A DNA stretch of 64,000 nucleotides from Balanoglossus misakiensis (lineage: Eukaryota; Hemichordata). This document shows positions 1 through 14,290 of this stretch, piece by piece (within the stretch, counting starts at the first letter, position 1; each line of letters opens with the position of its first letter). Under the pieces are notes generated by a model. It ran no database searches and had not been told where the DNA came from. It worked only from the letters and a program-made list of their open reading frames with translations. Made by a program: the position numbers and the translations under genes. The stretch lies in NCBI GenBank assembly GCA_040954595.2, contig CM082591.2, positions 4,402,001 to 4,466,000 on the forward strand, written 5' to 3'.

Positions 1-1184
1 AGCACTGGTACTTATTGATGACCCGATTACAGAAGGCATTCTCTAACACCAGGAGGCGGTCTACTGTCACTATTCCTTGTTGGACTGGATTTTAATGGTG
101 CCATTTTTCGTGACAAAAGCATTGAATCACAGACCAGGCAGCTTTAACCTGTACAAACGATGTAAATCTTCAATGTATATTATTAATTTCCAGAATGTTT
201 TGATCATGTGATCAGAAGTTCATTTATTACATTTGCTTATGTTTTTTAAGTTTTACATGATGAGAATGAAATGTAATTATTTAATCAATGTGTTCATATT
301 GCGCAGCGAAAGAAAGCTCACGGGTGAAAATGAATAAAAGATATCGTTTATTGTGCATTGTGTCTTTCCATTTACTTGTAGCCCAGGGAAATATGTCATT
401 CAAAAACGTAGATTTTCGTTGTTATTTTGACCAAACCAGCAAATATCAAAACATCAACCTTGATGGCAAAATTGCACCTTTCAAGTCACAAACTCGGGAG
501 AAAGTAGTAAAAACAAAATGACGTGTACTTTGATTGATGGTGGCGCTGTTGTGTGCTAGGTTTGTCGCTATTTTGGGCAGGTTCATAAAACGAGCATAGG
601 GTGATAAAATGAGTATTTTACTATCATGGAGTAGTGCCTACACCAACAAAAGTGTCAAGTGGACAGGGGGTCAATTGGGTAATAAAAGTAAATCCATCAG
701 CAAGAACTGATTAACAGGTGTTTGGGACGAGTGAGGTATTATTCTGTATATATTAAGTTCACAAACTTCATCTTCCCCCAAAAAATAGGCTGCTTAGTAT
801 TATAGTAGTGGACACCACTAGTATTAAAAGTATGTCCTATCCTGAGTTATTTATTTATTCATTTATTTATATGTCATAGACAGAAGAAGGAAGGATTCTT
901 CTATCTACGAAAAACATATCTGACCATATAAGCTTCAGTTTTTCGGCTGAGGTTGCCAGGTCACGAAAGGTGAGATTTTTGTCCCAATAAAAGCCGGATA
1001 TGCTCGGACGTCGTTTCCAGGTGACGCAAAAGTGGCACTCCTGTTAGTGCGGACAGGGTTGAGGTTCTAAATGAAAGAAAATTAATGATTAGACAAGACA
1101 ATACAGTACCATGACACGACAGGTACTGAGGTACATCCTATCTACCCACGGACCAACTGATGTTGGTGAACACTGGTGGCGCGC
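1..1184. other. upstream non-coding DNA
   Basis: No recognisable coding sequence. Short open frames (for example 288-521) have no splice structure or family similarity. The stretch is AT-rich and leads into the TATA box of the gene that starts at 1487. I saw no exon of another gene. Confidence 0.5.
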
Positions 1185-1192
1185 TATATAAG
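1185..1192 (+). promoter_or_regulatory. candidate TATA box of the BLTP3 gene
   Basis: TATATAAG lies in a GC-rich setting (gcgcgc before it), about 295 bp upstream of the ATG at 1487. Transcription would start near 1215 and give a 5' UTR of about 270 nt. The position is reasonable, but no initiator or transcript evidence is available. Confidence 0.45.
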
Positions 1193-1486
1193 GAAGAAAG
1201 AGATTTATACTGTTTTCTATGTATCGCTTCGTTTATTCAGAGAAAAAACAGTCGCATACACAACTTTGTCCATCCTCGGATAGAAATATATATTTACACC
1301 CTGCAATACAACTGTTAAAGTTTGCTACACCATGCAAAGAATGCGACACACTTGTTATCGTTGATAGTTTCGGACAAGTTAGGGGGCCTCGTTTATACCA
1401 GTTTTTAGCAGGAAGCCACAACATGGAAACCAACAGCTGATACCTATCTTCGTTTCTCTCTATTTTCTGTTCTTCATCTTAACACC

Positions 1487-4400
1487 ATGGCGGGTATACT
1501 GAAGAAGCAGATCACCAAACACCTTTCCAAGTAAGTGTCTCACGAATTAGGAGATCTGATTCGTGGCAGGCTAGGGCGACTTGGTCCCAGCTCCGATCAT
1601 CGCGATCAATGGTTGATCCTGAGGTCACAATGATTGGGGATTTGATCTCTCGTTTACAGTTCGTGTTTACACCGAACCCTAGACCCGATTTTAAGGAAAA
1701 ATGACGGTTTGGGGTTTTCAGGAATATGTATCGTTCACACATGTTGTAGTTTAGAAAAACGGACGTGTGGATACGTGATTTGAAGCAATTTCACGACCAG
1801 TGTTTATATCATCACTCTAACATCCACTCAGCCAGAGGCAGAGACTGTTAGTCCTATAACGCAAACAACTCGATATTTCCGCGCTCTTGTGTTCATATTG
1901 ACGATGGGTTTAATATCATATGTAATGTTTACGTTGTCCTGATTGTAGATTACGTAATTATGTTGACTTTCATATGAATCGTGTCAATTTCCCATTCAGT
2001 AATATAATAAGTAAACAAGTTCTCTTGCGTGTTTCCAAACGAGATAGATTTGATTCGTGACAAGGTCTGTGATAGAATTAGAAGCCCGAAAGCTTCAGAA
2101 AAACTGGTTTGAATATCAATGTCCTGTTGAGTTCCGTTACTTGGCATATTTTCATCTCTAATCATCTCGTCAATAATTAATTTGTGGTGAAGCCATATAT
2201 ACACCATTCACGTACGGACGAAGGCTTACGTGAGAAGATGACCTGTATAAAGGTTACGCCTCAGATTCCCCTCAGAGGTCATGACCTTTGACCTTATGAT
2301 ATCATTGGACGTGAGCAACAGATAAATATCCTTAATACATGATTTGTACATGTATACTCATTAACTGGTAGAGTTTACTTCTCAGAGTACATTTATCTAT
2401 AAAGAAATTTGACGACAGTTCATAGCAATTAATTGCTTAGAACTTATCAGAATAGGTTTGTAAGTTTACAAACCTATTCTAGTAAAAAGCAATATATTCC
2501 TGTGTACTGTCATCATAATTCTTTCTAAAGTTTCACATATAATATGATGTAAGTGCACGTGAAATTTTCATTGTATTACTGGCACCTACGCAGTTGGAAA
2601 AACTCATGGAGAATTCACTGGTTTAATCCTGAAATGTTGCACGACCTTGAGGATATGAAATCAACATTGACAACAGCTGATAACCATCTTCTCTGTGGCT
2701 GTGTATATGATATTGACATGACAATTTTTCAGGGGGTTGGTTTTTAATGCAAATGAATGCAGTGTGTTTTCATCACTTACGAGTATAGTCTCTGCCTGAA
2801 ATCGTTCGACTACATGAACCTCTGGCAGTTTGTCGTCATAGTAACTAACATATGTCACATAATTGATTGGGAATTCTAAAGCAAAAGAAAACTTGATACA
2901 AATTCCATCCGTCAGGTTGCTGGTAGTATTTTGGATGTGCCTGTGGCCATGGGTAGGAATTTTACTATTAAATCAAGTATTTCGGATATCAGATTAAAAA
3001 ATATATTGTGTGTGTCCTAAGGTTGGTGATGCATGTACATTTCATAAATGCACAGTTTTGAAACTGGGACAGGACAATTAATGAGTCTAAAATTAACATG
3101 CACCTCTCTAAAAATACCACTACTTATGTGAAGCAAACAGCGTACCTTGTGGACGTTGCATGTAAAATAATAAGGTTATAAGTGGTTATGTACAGGTTTG
3201 ACACACCATGTGATCACACACCATCAATATCCATTGACCTGTAAGTGTTTGTTTGTTTCAGTTCTTGACATAAAGCTCTTTAAATCGATATTATCGATCA
3301 TTTGAGAAAGTGTGTAATATTATATAGCAATAAAATTTTGCATTTTAATAGAAAACAGTGTAGGAAATATTTGTCGGTATAATTATGCATAATGGTGGGT
3401 ATGTAACTGATTATATCTTCATCATGGAAAAAACTTAGTTTAATATTCAGGCCATGGGAAATAGAGATAGAGTTTAGAGACAGTGACGAAAAAGCCACAC
3501 TCTTATTAAGATAAATGAACTGTGCAACCATGTTGATTGTATTCGCCAGGGTATGACCTTTGTATTATGTGGGTCCTGGTTCTGCAAAGTTGCAAGCTGT
3601 CGCAAGGGGTATGCATGCATAGAAGTTGTGGATCAGCTGTTGGACATATACCAGCAGAAATGAGCCAGTTGGGTATTTTTTTCTGAGTGAGGCAGAAAAT
3701 AGCCCACAGCAGACTGAGACGTCTGGCTCTGTCGGCTGTAAGCAAAAAATTAATATGAATATCGCAACAGGCGTCGAGGCCTGGTTATAGACCTACCCTT
3801 ATACTGCTATAGCAAATATATCATGAATATGTTTAATTTAGCATGTAATTATTGTGTTTGGTTCAGCTGTTAGCCTGACTGATATAAATCAAATACCTCA
3901 GGCAAAACTGGTAAATGTCAGGGAACATGTTTTTTTTTTCCACTGTGTGGCATTTAAAGTCTTATCAAGGGATTGCTTCTACTTATGGTACAAGTCTCCT
4001 TATCCCTTTGAACTACAGATTTTTTTCTGTCAAAATGTGGTGCAACATTATTATCGTTTTCACACATTTTTACCAATTTTCCCTCTTAATTTTAGACCAA
4101 GTGGACATTATAAGTGAACTATGTGTGGATTCAGACAGCGAATGTGAAAAGTTGTCTGTTTTTTATAGGTTTGCCAAGAACTTCTCGCCGGACAAGATCA
4201 ACATCAGTACCTTGAAAGGTGAAGGGGAGCTCCACAACTTGGAGTTGAATGAAGAAGTCTTAATGGACTTGATGGACCTGCCACTGTGGATCACACTGAC
4301 CAAGGCCAAGTGCAACAGAGTGTCATTCAAGGTGGGGAAGCTTTAACCCTTCCACCCCCGAGTTCTCTCTTTAGAGGTCCAACCGTACCATAGTAAACAG

Positions 4401-7400
4401 TGCGTTTGGACTGAACCATTGTGGTGGAAGGGTTAAACTGATATAGATGCAGGGTTCTGCCTATGCAAGACGTGAGATAGTTTTATGGATGAGGCGAGGA
4501 GATGTTAATACATGGAATAAAATACTCCAAAAATAGCATGGAGTTACTGACATCAGCCCTTTAGCATTATTAATTAACAACATTGTTTAAAACTACTTTG
4601 ATGGTTAATTTAAATGTAAATTAGCAGTACTTCTTTATTACAGTCAGGGTTATTAAGAGTGCAATACTGAAGACCGTGTTTTATGAGATTAATAATTAGC
4701 TCAGCATAATCAGCCGTAATACCCTTTTAAGAGAATATTTCCCCAAATTAATTGTAGGTTGAAAGAATTGTGACTATCAGTGATTTGTAATACCTAACCA
4801 GAGCACTTGAAACCAGTGATGTCTCAGTAGAGCTCCGATCGAGAATAGATTTAATTGCAATACTTCTGTTTCCCGAGTGACGACCCTACAGACAGATGTT
4901 ATCACCTGTCTCCTTAAACACCACGATGCTAAAAATAGAAAACAATTTAATACCATCTCGAAAGGAACCACTTAATAAATGTCACTTCCTCTAAAATATG
5001 AGAGCTTGTTTGCTTTGCTGAGTTGCCACAGCAACGGTGCCCTGGTGTGTCTGTTTCAGTTCCCTGTGATTAGCAAACAATTTTAATTGTAAAAATTAAT
5101 TATTTATTTTTAAAGAGCTGGTGTGTGTGTTTTTCTCAAAAAATCTGTAGAATCATAGACCACAGAAGCAAACTCATATGACAAGACCAATATACAAGTT
5201 ACATGTATACCAGTATAATTACAATTGCAAACAGATTATATGATACACTTATTTATAGATATACAATACAAGTTTATTGTTCTTTGCACATTGTATTGCG
5301 TATTTCCATAGAGAATTTTCAGAAAAATAACCACCTCTATATTTGTCTTGTGATTTTATTGACAGATACCATGGACAAAGTTGAAGACAGTACCAGCACA
5401 CATAGTGAGTAATAACTGAGTTCATAAAATCGTCAACTTATCGGAAGAAAAAATGGAGACACATGAGACAATTTTATTAGGATGAAGATAACACATTTTA
5501 GTATACATGTACTTGAAATGAAATTGAGGATTTTTGATGAAAGGAACTGCACTGAAAACTGAATTAATACTTTTTTATTTCAGCATTTGGATCGAGTTGA
5601 AGTGGAGATGAAAGTCGTCCAGGAGTTCCGCACACCAACAGACCACAACCCTTTACATAGGTAACCGTAAGAACATTGTATTATCGTAATAAAAATAAAG
5701 GATTGTTTGTGGTCAGCGCCTCATTCGGTGCCAGCTGTTATTTTCAACAATAGAGTACTCAAAACAACTCGAGATATATTCCCTACAACTGTAGCAAAGA
5801 TCACACCTTATTTCTTCTTTCCATATTCAGCTCCGGAGGCAAGTACAGTCTGTCGGACCGAGTGATCGATGGTCTGTACGTCAGTGTCAATGAAATCGCC
5901 ATGGACTTCAAGTCACATGCTTTTCATGCTTCAATACTGGTAAGGGAAGCTGTCAGTCTCAGACTTAAAGGGCAACGATCGTCTTATGCTCATGTGCCAA
6001 ACCAGAGACTCTGGTTACAAAAATTGTAGTTGATTTTCCAACAATAATAGTTATGATTACAGTACTACAAAAGGGCTGAATTAGAAATTTTTCTTTTTGC
6101 AATTCTGTATGTTTTCACAAAGAAACCCCCCTCCAAAAAACTTACTGAGAAACTAGGCCGAAGCTGGACCTGAAGATTCACATTACATCAAGATTTCTGT
6201 AGAACTTTTCTCAAGAGGATTTTGTATTTCTGTTGTTTCCCAGATGTCTCAGTTCACCATACGGAGCACAACGCCAAAGTGGGAATACACGAACGACCTC
6301 CACAACACGCGCATCCGGGACAAGGCCGCGGGAGAACTCCTGAACTTCAAGGAGGCCCACTGCCAGACGGTGCGCATCAACATCGACGCGCTGCGCAACG
6401 AGAAGACCACGCCCATCCTGGTGATCACCTACGACGCCAAGATCCGCTTCGCCATCAAGAAACGGCTGGAGGACTGCCAGGTGATCACGTCCAAGCTGAA
6501 GGTGGTGCTGACCGACATCCTGCTGGTGCTGACCGACTCGCAGCTGAAGGCGCTCGTCGAGTTCCTGCAGATGATGAGTGGTCTCAACCAGAAGGCGCAG
6601 GATTTGGTCAAGGCCGACACCAACATTCTCTCTCAGGTAAGAATTTACGTCCAGTGATCAAGATAACGACCAATCGCCTGCGAAAATCTAGTTTTCTGTA
6701 TTCTATTCATGCAACTTACATGTGTAGCAAATTTACAATTGATCAGTGTCACTTTCCTATGCGATACACATCAGTCAAATAATGTTACCCTTTGCAATCT
6801 CTCTGATTTTGTCGATTCCAACTACTGCAGAGTAAATTCACTACGAACAATTCTGACTGTTTCTTGAATTTTGCGTTTCAGTCGAAAAAGATTGAACAGC
6901 AGGCTAAGTCCAAGAACAGCCCGGAATTGGAACGGACTGCCGAAGAGCGTCATTTCCACGACAACGACATCATTGAAAGCGGTTACCACGTGTCGGTAGA
7001 GAGAGTCGACATGCATCTGGTGGATGAACAACACAGAAACCAGGAAGGTAGATATTTCATGAGAATATTTACACTGTTAGGAGTTATTCTAACAATAATA
7101 TGGCATTCACACTGTTTTTCCTCTTAATTCTCGTGCAAGTAGTTTATCAAAATTTCAGAATTTTTTTCTTTTTTTTTGCAGACACTTTCAAAAGACGGAC
7201 AGATGGTGGAGCCATGAAAATTAACATCAGGAATCTGTCGCTAGATTTCTACCCTTATCATGTGTACAGTAAGTAGTCCATGGTGATTTTGCAGTTAGTG
7301 TAATATGTTTAATATTTATTTTCACTGCTCAAGGATTTCTTCCTTCTCCTTTATCACAGACACTGACAGATGCCATTGGGAAAACTACGACTTGTTGTCC

Positions 7401-10400
7401 GACACCATGGAAAAGAGAGACACGTGGGCCAAGCATCTCCTTGCCAACTTCAGACAACAAGTGAAAATCGCCAGGGAGCAGGGGCGGCCATATTTACAAG
7501 ATTTGAAATCTTCGCAACAAAACCAAGTGCTGAGGGGTCAGGGGTCAGAGGTCACACGGCCGAGGACTAGCAGTGAACTCCAGCAAGCGGCCAGACACAA
7601 CCCGCGACCCCAGACCATCGGATATAACAGAAACATGGACGTGCTACAGGTGAACAGGCCGCGTAGTCATAGCGACCTCAAACCCCCTCACCAGCCGGTC
7701 AAAGGTCACCACCAGATCATGACTCCAAGGCGGCCGAAAAGACAACCTAAGCTGATGGAAAATTGCATGATTTTACGACTTGAGGAGTTTGCCATCTTCG
7801 CTGTGTCGACGGAAGGTTCCACAGACGTGAATAAGAAATTCTTCTACTGTGACAAGGAATCGTTCTCGCTTCCTCCGGAAATGTCATCCATCCATCTGGA
7901 AATCACTTCTTACTATTTTCCGGAAGGTCTGGAGTATCCAGGTACATTGCCTCAATTTCTTGTCTAATTTTCATTATTTCAGAATTTCAATAAAATTGAA
8001 CTAGCTGGTTTGTCGTCAGAGCAATATGCTTATCTCACATTGATGGATGTGTTAAAGTTGACTTACTCATATCATCAAGACTCATTTTTCAAATGATGTT
8101 GATTTGTCTGTGTGACTCTCGTCTCCAGTTCCCGAAGCCAACATGTACTGGGAGGTCAACCCAATCAGACTGGACGTCGACTACACCACAGTTCTCTGGC
8201 TCAACCAGTTTGTCAACCTCATGGCAACAGGAGTGCAATCGGTAAGATATGAAACCCACACAGTAAATTGTCTGTACCCAAAGAGATAGACCATGAGGCA
8301 CATACTCATGGATTCAGATCTCGACCCCTTGGGTCCCCTTCAGGAGAAATACAGTTGATCTGATTAACTTCTTTTTTTCACAGAAATCAGACAGTGACAG
8401 TGAGACCAGCTCGACCACCGGATCCAGTATCGGTTCGGACTTCGATCATGTGGACATCCGTATCGATGCGTTGATGCCAAAGGTGAGTTGTCATGGCGAT
8501 CAGCCTTGTGTAATTGGTTTCTGGGATTCATTGATTTCACCAGAATGCAGCGTCGAAAAGTTACAGTTTCACCAAAGAAAATTCGTTTCACAGTTTGTGC
8601 AGTAGAATTCATGTAATGTGCAACTAAATTGAATCAAAGCAGATTTGAAGACACTATAGCTTTAAGTTTCCATATTCCTTTACAGATAACTGTCCCGGCT
8701 GAGGTAGAGGTCAAAGGTCAACCGGAAAGACCCACCGGTCTCCAAATACAGATTTCTCAGGTGACGCTGTCGAACTGTAGGATCGGCACCCCATCTTCCA
8801 TATCCGATCTGGCCTCGGCGGTCCAGAACATCTACGGCGGCAAACTGTTCGCCGGCCAGCAGCAGTTCCCGAACGAGCCGTGGGACCTGAGCGCCGTTCC
8901 GCAGATGCTGTGGAACCAGGCGTACAAGCACGAGGAAGCGGACGGGAAAGGCGGCGGCGGCGGAGGAGAAGGCAGGAGCTCTCCGGTCGCCGTGCAGGGA
9001 AAAGGAATCCCGAAAGCCAGCCCACTGCCAGGCGAGAGGCACAAGAAGGAACCAGTCGGAAAGAAGGCGTTTTTCAAGTCGGCCGTGGATGACGTCTGGT
9101 CCGTCCACTGCGACCAGGTCTGGGCCGACTTCCTAGGGGTGGAGAGCGCCCAGGGGAAGCCCGTGCCGTTTATTGAATCCATCCCGATTGAGCTGTGGGC
9201 CTGCTTCCCACCGAAGGAAACAAGGGATGTCGTAGATAATGATGTCCTTCCGAAGAAGGGCGATCTGAGAAGCCCAGAGCCGTCGCATTCACAGAAAAGG
9301 AAGATGTTCGGCCACAGAAAGGCGGCATCGCTGAGCAACCCCATAGGGAGATCGATGTCCCCACCTGGTGGTGACATCAACAGCGAGTTCAGTTCTTCTT
9401 TGACCGATCTTATGTCGTCGCAAAGCACCCAACGCTCTCTAAGTGGCTCTCTGACGGGATCGCAAGATTTCATCATGTCGCAAGGGGACACCAGGTCGCT
9501 GCCACTGCACAACCAGAACCGGACCAGGAGCTTCACCCCTACCAAGATACCCCACTCTCACCCCGGGACCCCCTGCGGGGACATGCCGGCGTCTTCCAAG
9601 GAACTGGAAGATTCGGGAGTCTTTCAGTCGTCGCAGAGCAGCTCTTCCCTGACGTCCGGAGTCGGCATGTCGAGCAGTGATGCCGGATCGTATCCGGGAC
9701 TCGGAAGTACGGCAAGCTCACACACGTCTTCCATTATCTCCGACAGTGCCTTTGGATCTATACCGACTTCCATCCCTCTCATCCCCTCTGCACTGAAGCC
9801 CGGCTCCTACAGCGTCGACAGCTCCGACTCCTCCAGAGACGAGAACATCGCCGACAGACACATGATCGTGGAGAGCAAAGGGAAAGTCCGGATCATCCTG
9901 AACCGCCACCAGTTCCTCTTCCTGATGCGGTTGGTCGACTCCCTGGTGAAGATGTCGGAGGCGATCGAGGAGGACATCGTGATGTTCCAGGGGAAGTCGG
10001 ACAGGGTGTCCAGCATGGTTGTGGCGGCCCGACTGCAGGCAGCCGAGTTGACCCTGGTCCTGCCAGCGCTGTCGACCAGGGTTGATGGTGCTCAGGAGGA
10101 GGATGGAGAGATGGAGACCAAGCCATGTGATGATGATGTAGAAATTGGAGCCAACAATAACACCAATGAAGCAACGACCAATGCAAGTGACCAGCAGAGG
10201 ACAGATAATGAATTTACAGGTGACAGTACTGTTTTAAACGGGTCAGATGAAACTACAGACGACTCAGCTGTTAAATGCTCGCCGGAAAACTCACAGGACG
10301 ATGAAACAGACTCTTTCAAAGCTGACTGCGACTTTGAGTTCCTCGGCACTGAAGAGGAACTACGGGTCTTGAAGAACGACAAGATGGCCGCCGGCGAGAC

Positions 10401-12684
10401 GGAGCATATGAAAACCGGTGCTGAGAATTCGAACTTGGAGACAAAGGAAAGAAAAAATCTCACAGTGGGACCGACGATAGAGGAGTCGGTCCGAAGCGAT
10501 GAACCCACAAACGGAAACACCATTGTGTTGCCACACGAGGAAAGGCCAGTTTCTGGTGGTGTGGGTGTTAAGTGTGATGATAGTGCCTCCCAAACTGGCC
10601 TTATGTCTGGAAATGCCGTTTTCAGATACAAGAAAGGCGACGACAACGATGGCGATGATGATGACATTGAGTTTGGAGAGATAGCTGCGGACTGCGAATC
10701 AGACGAGGCCATCCAAGGGAACCAGGCATTGGGGGATGACCCGTTAATGCGCGACGCCTTTTCCTCGAACCCTGGGAATTCGAGTCTCTCGTCGCCGGAC
10801 TCTCTTGTGATCGAGTCGCCAGCTGGGAGTGATGCAACGAATCATACAGACGCAGCAACAAGGACTGGGAGTATGTCGAATCTCTATTCTGCCGACGATG
10901 AACTTTTGGCCGAGTTGGAGTCACAGACTCAGGATCAAAGCTACCGGACTTTGGATGCAGGAACACAGACAGGATGCGATGAAGACGAGGAACAAAGTAC
11001 AGATGAAGCTACATCAACAGATATGGTAAGTGAGCTGCTATGAATATTGATTACTCTAAAAATAATTTGGACATTTGCTTTATTTATATGTACACTGTCA
11101 AATAACATGATGTCATTGTATTCTGTTAGGTCTCCATCATGAATGTACAGCTGAGTGATCTGCAGGCTGGTGTGCAATTATTTGGCGACAAGACCGGAAT
11201 CAAGTTGACAATGGGGAAAGTGATTCCGGAAGAACAAGGCAATATCAATTACCAGGAATACCTAGAAAATCGGATTTCAGGTAACATACAGTGTAGGATT
11301 AACCCCCATTTTTTCAAGCTGTGGTATGGTTGGATATGGCAAAGTTGCCACAAGGAGAGTCACTTTGTTTTGTGATTAAATCCAATATGGTGGATTAATC
11401 CAGTAGATAAACAAAACAGACATACTGAAAAGATAGTAAAAAATTACAGTATGGAGCTTTAATGTAACCGAAACTGATCGTGAATAATCTGGCTTCTCCA
11501 ACAGAGAGCAACCGCAGGAGGGCCGACCAGCTCCCAGCCCTGACGAAGTCTGAAACCCCCGTCGTCCGGGTACGCTTGTCTCTCGGACAAGCAGCCGAGA
11601 AGTACTCGCACGGCGCCACCAAACACCTGGGAGTGCAGGTGGACGGTCTGGACGCCCAGGTGTTGATGTCTTCCCTGACGGGATTGGTCGGGATGATTGA
11701 TGACGACGAGTCGTCCGGAGGTTCACCAATGCCCATAGACGTGGCTGTGTCACAAGCGAACTTTAAACTCGCGGTAAGTTTTGGATTTTTTTTTTTTTAG
11801 CTCCAGGGAAGAAAATTCCATTATGTATGAGAGACCTAAATGTACAAGATCTGAAATTAAATGGTTATTTTGTTGTTTTGCAGACTTCGCTCACAACGAA
11901 AACTGAAGATGTTGTTGAGATGCCTAAACTATCCACTGAGCACGACAAACTTCATGGAGGTGAGAATTCTGCTTTGATTTTAGCGTTGACTGCTTGGTTG
12001 AGAATAATGAGATCACTGCATAATATGAAGGATGACAATGAACATCCAAACATGTTAACATTTTTGACATTTAAGGCTATAATGTCTCTACATTTTCATA
12101 AAATCTCAGCTTGGCATATCTTTGTTTCATTATTTCAACCCAAGCTTGAAAACAATGTTTGTTTTTGGTCCATCAAATAAAAATTCTTCCAGGTGCAACT
12201 ATTGACCTATGCGGAGATTCGCACAAAATATGCCGAACATGTTTTTCTCATCTAAGTCGAGCTAGGGGAACTTGTGTGTTTATTTTGGTGATGATGCTAC
12301 TGACATTGGACCAGTTGACTCCCCTACTAACTGAGGTTCTTTAATTATTTTCCGCCAGAGTCCAATCTGTCCGAAGCGCCATCTGAAGGAGCTCCCTCGT
12401 CAGTCGCGTCATCTCCACTGGAGGAGAGAAGCATCAGCGAGGTGACCACACCCTCCAGCGAAAGCAGCGCGTTCGTGGAGGAGAACCAGCAACTTAGGGA
12501 GCAGCTGGAGATGACCAGGTCGGCCCTGTCCACGGTCGAACTGGAGAGGGCGTCGCTGCTGAAGTCGCTCGTGAAGCTGCAGGATGAACTGATCGACGTC
12601 GAACGGGAACGGGAGAATATGCGCCAAGAAGTCGTGCGACTGAAAAGTCTAAAGAGATCGTCTTCAACTCTATCACTCAAGTAA
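1487..12684 (+). CDS. BLTP3: bridge-like lipid transfer protein 3 (UHRF1BP1/UHRF1BP1L family), 16 exons
   Basis: Exons: 1487-1530, 4169-4331, 5366-5404, 5584-5660, 5831-5939, 6244-6636, 6882-7047, 7182-7268, 7360-7941, 8129-8241, 8384-8482, 8686-11025, 11130-11280, 11505-11773, 11884-11959, 12359-12684. They total 5,034 nt and join in frame to 1,677 aa; vertebrate members are about 1,440-1,465 aa. The N-terminus MAGILKKQITKHLSK, then NFSPDKINISTLKGEGEL and IPWTKLKT, is the chorein-type start of this family. Later landmarks are GGAMKINIRNLSLDFYPY and VLWLNQFVNL. The 2,340-nt exon 12 (residues 625-1404) is Ser-rich, then acidic, and likely disordered; it accounts for much of the extra length. 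The last about 70 residues form a coiled coil (EENQQLREQLEMT onward). Known role of the family: rod-shaped RBG proteins that move lipids at organelle contacts, linked to endosomes and lysosomes. Function here is inferred from homology. Vertebrates have two paralogues; this may be the single pre-duplication copy. Confidence 0.93.
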
Positions 12685-13730
12685 CTTCCAAGGCAGACTT
12701 TTAATTACAAAAACCTGGTGCTCAACTGCAGAGCGAGAGAAATTTTTTTTACAGAAATCAACTCATCTCGCTAGTTTATATTTTCCATGTGAAATATTTT
12801 ATTTGATTTTAACGTAACATGGCAATCCAAACAAGCACAGGCAGTTTGATTTTTATTTTCATCTTTTTGAGTTCCGACAAGTGCAGTAATTTACCAGCCA
12901 AATAAGTCCATGTACTTACAATTTTCTTTCCTGAATCAAAAACAAGTTTATCCATACGCTCAGAAAAGCCTGAAATAGATATTCCAATGGATAGGGATAA
13001 TTTTTTTTAATTTGAACCTGTCATGTTGATCAAATTATCAATTATCTTGACAAAAATCTGGTTCATGTGCGTGTTATATCGTAGGGTAGCATGTCTCAGA
13101 CATTTTAGAAATTATGTAAATACTGAGCTTGGATTTGCTGTACAAAAAAAGATTTCAATACAGTACCTTGATCAGAAATAGAAATTGGCTTTTAGTTGTG
13201 TGCTAAAGATGATTATTCTGTTGTTTTTTCTCAGTGCAATAGCTTTTCGTGATTACTTTTCAGAAACAGAGCAGTATAATTACCTTTGAGGGTGCTGTAA
13301 CATTTCTGATTTGGCACTCTATAATACGTATATAATACACTTGGTACTGTATATTTTTCCTATTTCTAAAATAGTAACATGTACATAATTGTACTTTAGT
13401 TGACATAAGACAAACAACTTCTGTCTCTTTATGGATAATTTTAAATAGATTATTTTTGTACCAAAACAGAAATGAGCTCGTGTAGAAGATGCTATGAAAG
13501 TAAGTAAGATATTTTAATCATTCTTGGAAAAATAGACTGTAAAACAGATGTGAAGTCTCAGCAACAAAATGTCCCACCCATAGCAACACAATGATTGACA
13601 TATCAACGACCTCAAAACGCTCTTGAGACAATAGTAAAAGAATTATGAGATCTTTTGATGTCCTGTCCCGATAGTCTTTCATTTTGACAATTGTTTTCCA
13701 AGAATTCTGAGGAGAACCAATAAAATCGTG
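12685..13730 (+). other. 3' UTR of the BLTP3 gene
   Basis: AT-rich sequence without an exon-like frame follows the TAA at 12682-12684. It ends at the first good polyadenylation signal (13719-13724), followed after about 40 nt by a GT-rich tract, as expected for a cleavage region. Confidence 0.55.
13719..13724 (+). terminator. polyadenylation signal AATAAA of BLTP3
   Basis: Canonical AATAAA 1.03 kb after the stop codon, followed by a (GT)n tract at 13763-13779 that can serve as the downstream GU-rich element. Inferred from position. Confidence 0.5.
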
Positions 13731-13930
13731 AAAATTAAACCGGATTTGTTTGCAATTTTGCGTGTGTGTGTGTGTGTGTCTAATTTATTGCATTCATGAA
13801 TTTTGCATTTTTAAAAAAAATTAATAGTGATATAAATTGTACTGAAATCGAAACTTTTGTGAGTGCTGACGTTGGTGGCGCACTGTACATAAGCGGCGTG
13901 ATCCAAGATGGCGGCGCCCATAACAACACG

Positions 13931-14290
13931 TGTGTTTTTCCGATGGAAAAAAAGGTAAGATATAGCGATTCCCTGCATTCATATAATATAATATACAAAC
14001 TGTATAGACTTTAAATCAAGTGCTTGCTACTCGAGGGTCATTCGGTTACCCTCGCTACTCTAGCTAGCTGCAATTTAGTAGCTCGAGGTTTTGCCTTTGT
14101 TTGTGTGTTACTGTCAGACGGTTCCGATGAAGAAGGTAGAGTATAGCAAGCACACAGCATTCATATAACATAATATACAAATTGTATAGGCTTTAAATTA
14201 AATGCTTGCTACTGGAGGGGCCTTTGGCTACCCTCGCTACGCTAGCTAGCTGCAGTTCAGTAGCTCGGGAGTATGCCTTGGCTTGTGTGT
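13931..14290. repeat. imperfect tandem duplication of about 185 bp
   Basis: Two diverged copies (about 13938-14120 and 14125-14300) share the order: CCGATG and A-rich start, gtaga/gtaaga, cattcatataa, atacaaa-tgtata, gcttgctact, ggctaccctcgctac, ctagctagctgca, agtagctcg. The duplication includes the donor site of the candidate start exon, so the second copy carries a decayed donor-like sequence (gaaggtagag). Confidence 0.7.

Noticed and set aside
6222-6782. 186-codon plus frame overlapping BLTP3 exon 6
   Set aside because: Out-of-frame reading of the exon at 6244-6636, which reads SQFTIRSTTPKWEYT in the true frame.
8832-9545. 237-codon minus-strand frame and neighbours inside BLTP3 exon 12
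   Set aside because: Antisense shadows of a long GC-rich coding exon; no start context or splicing of their own.
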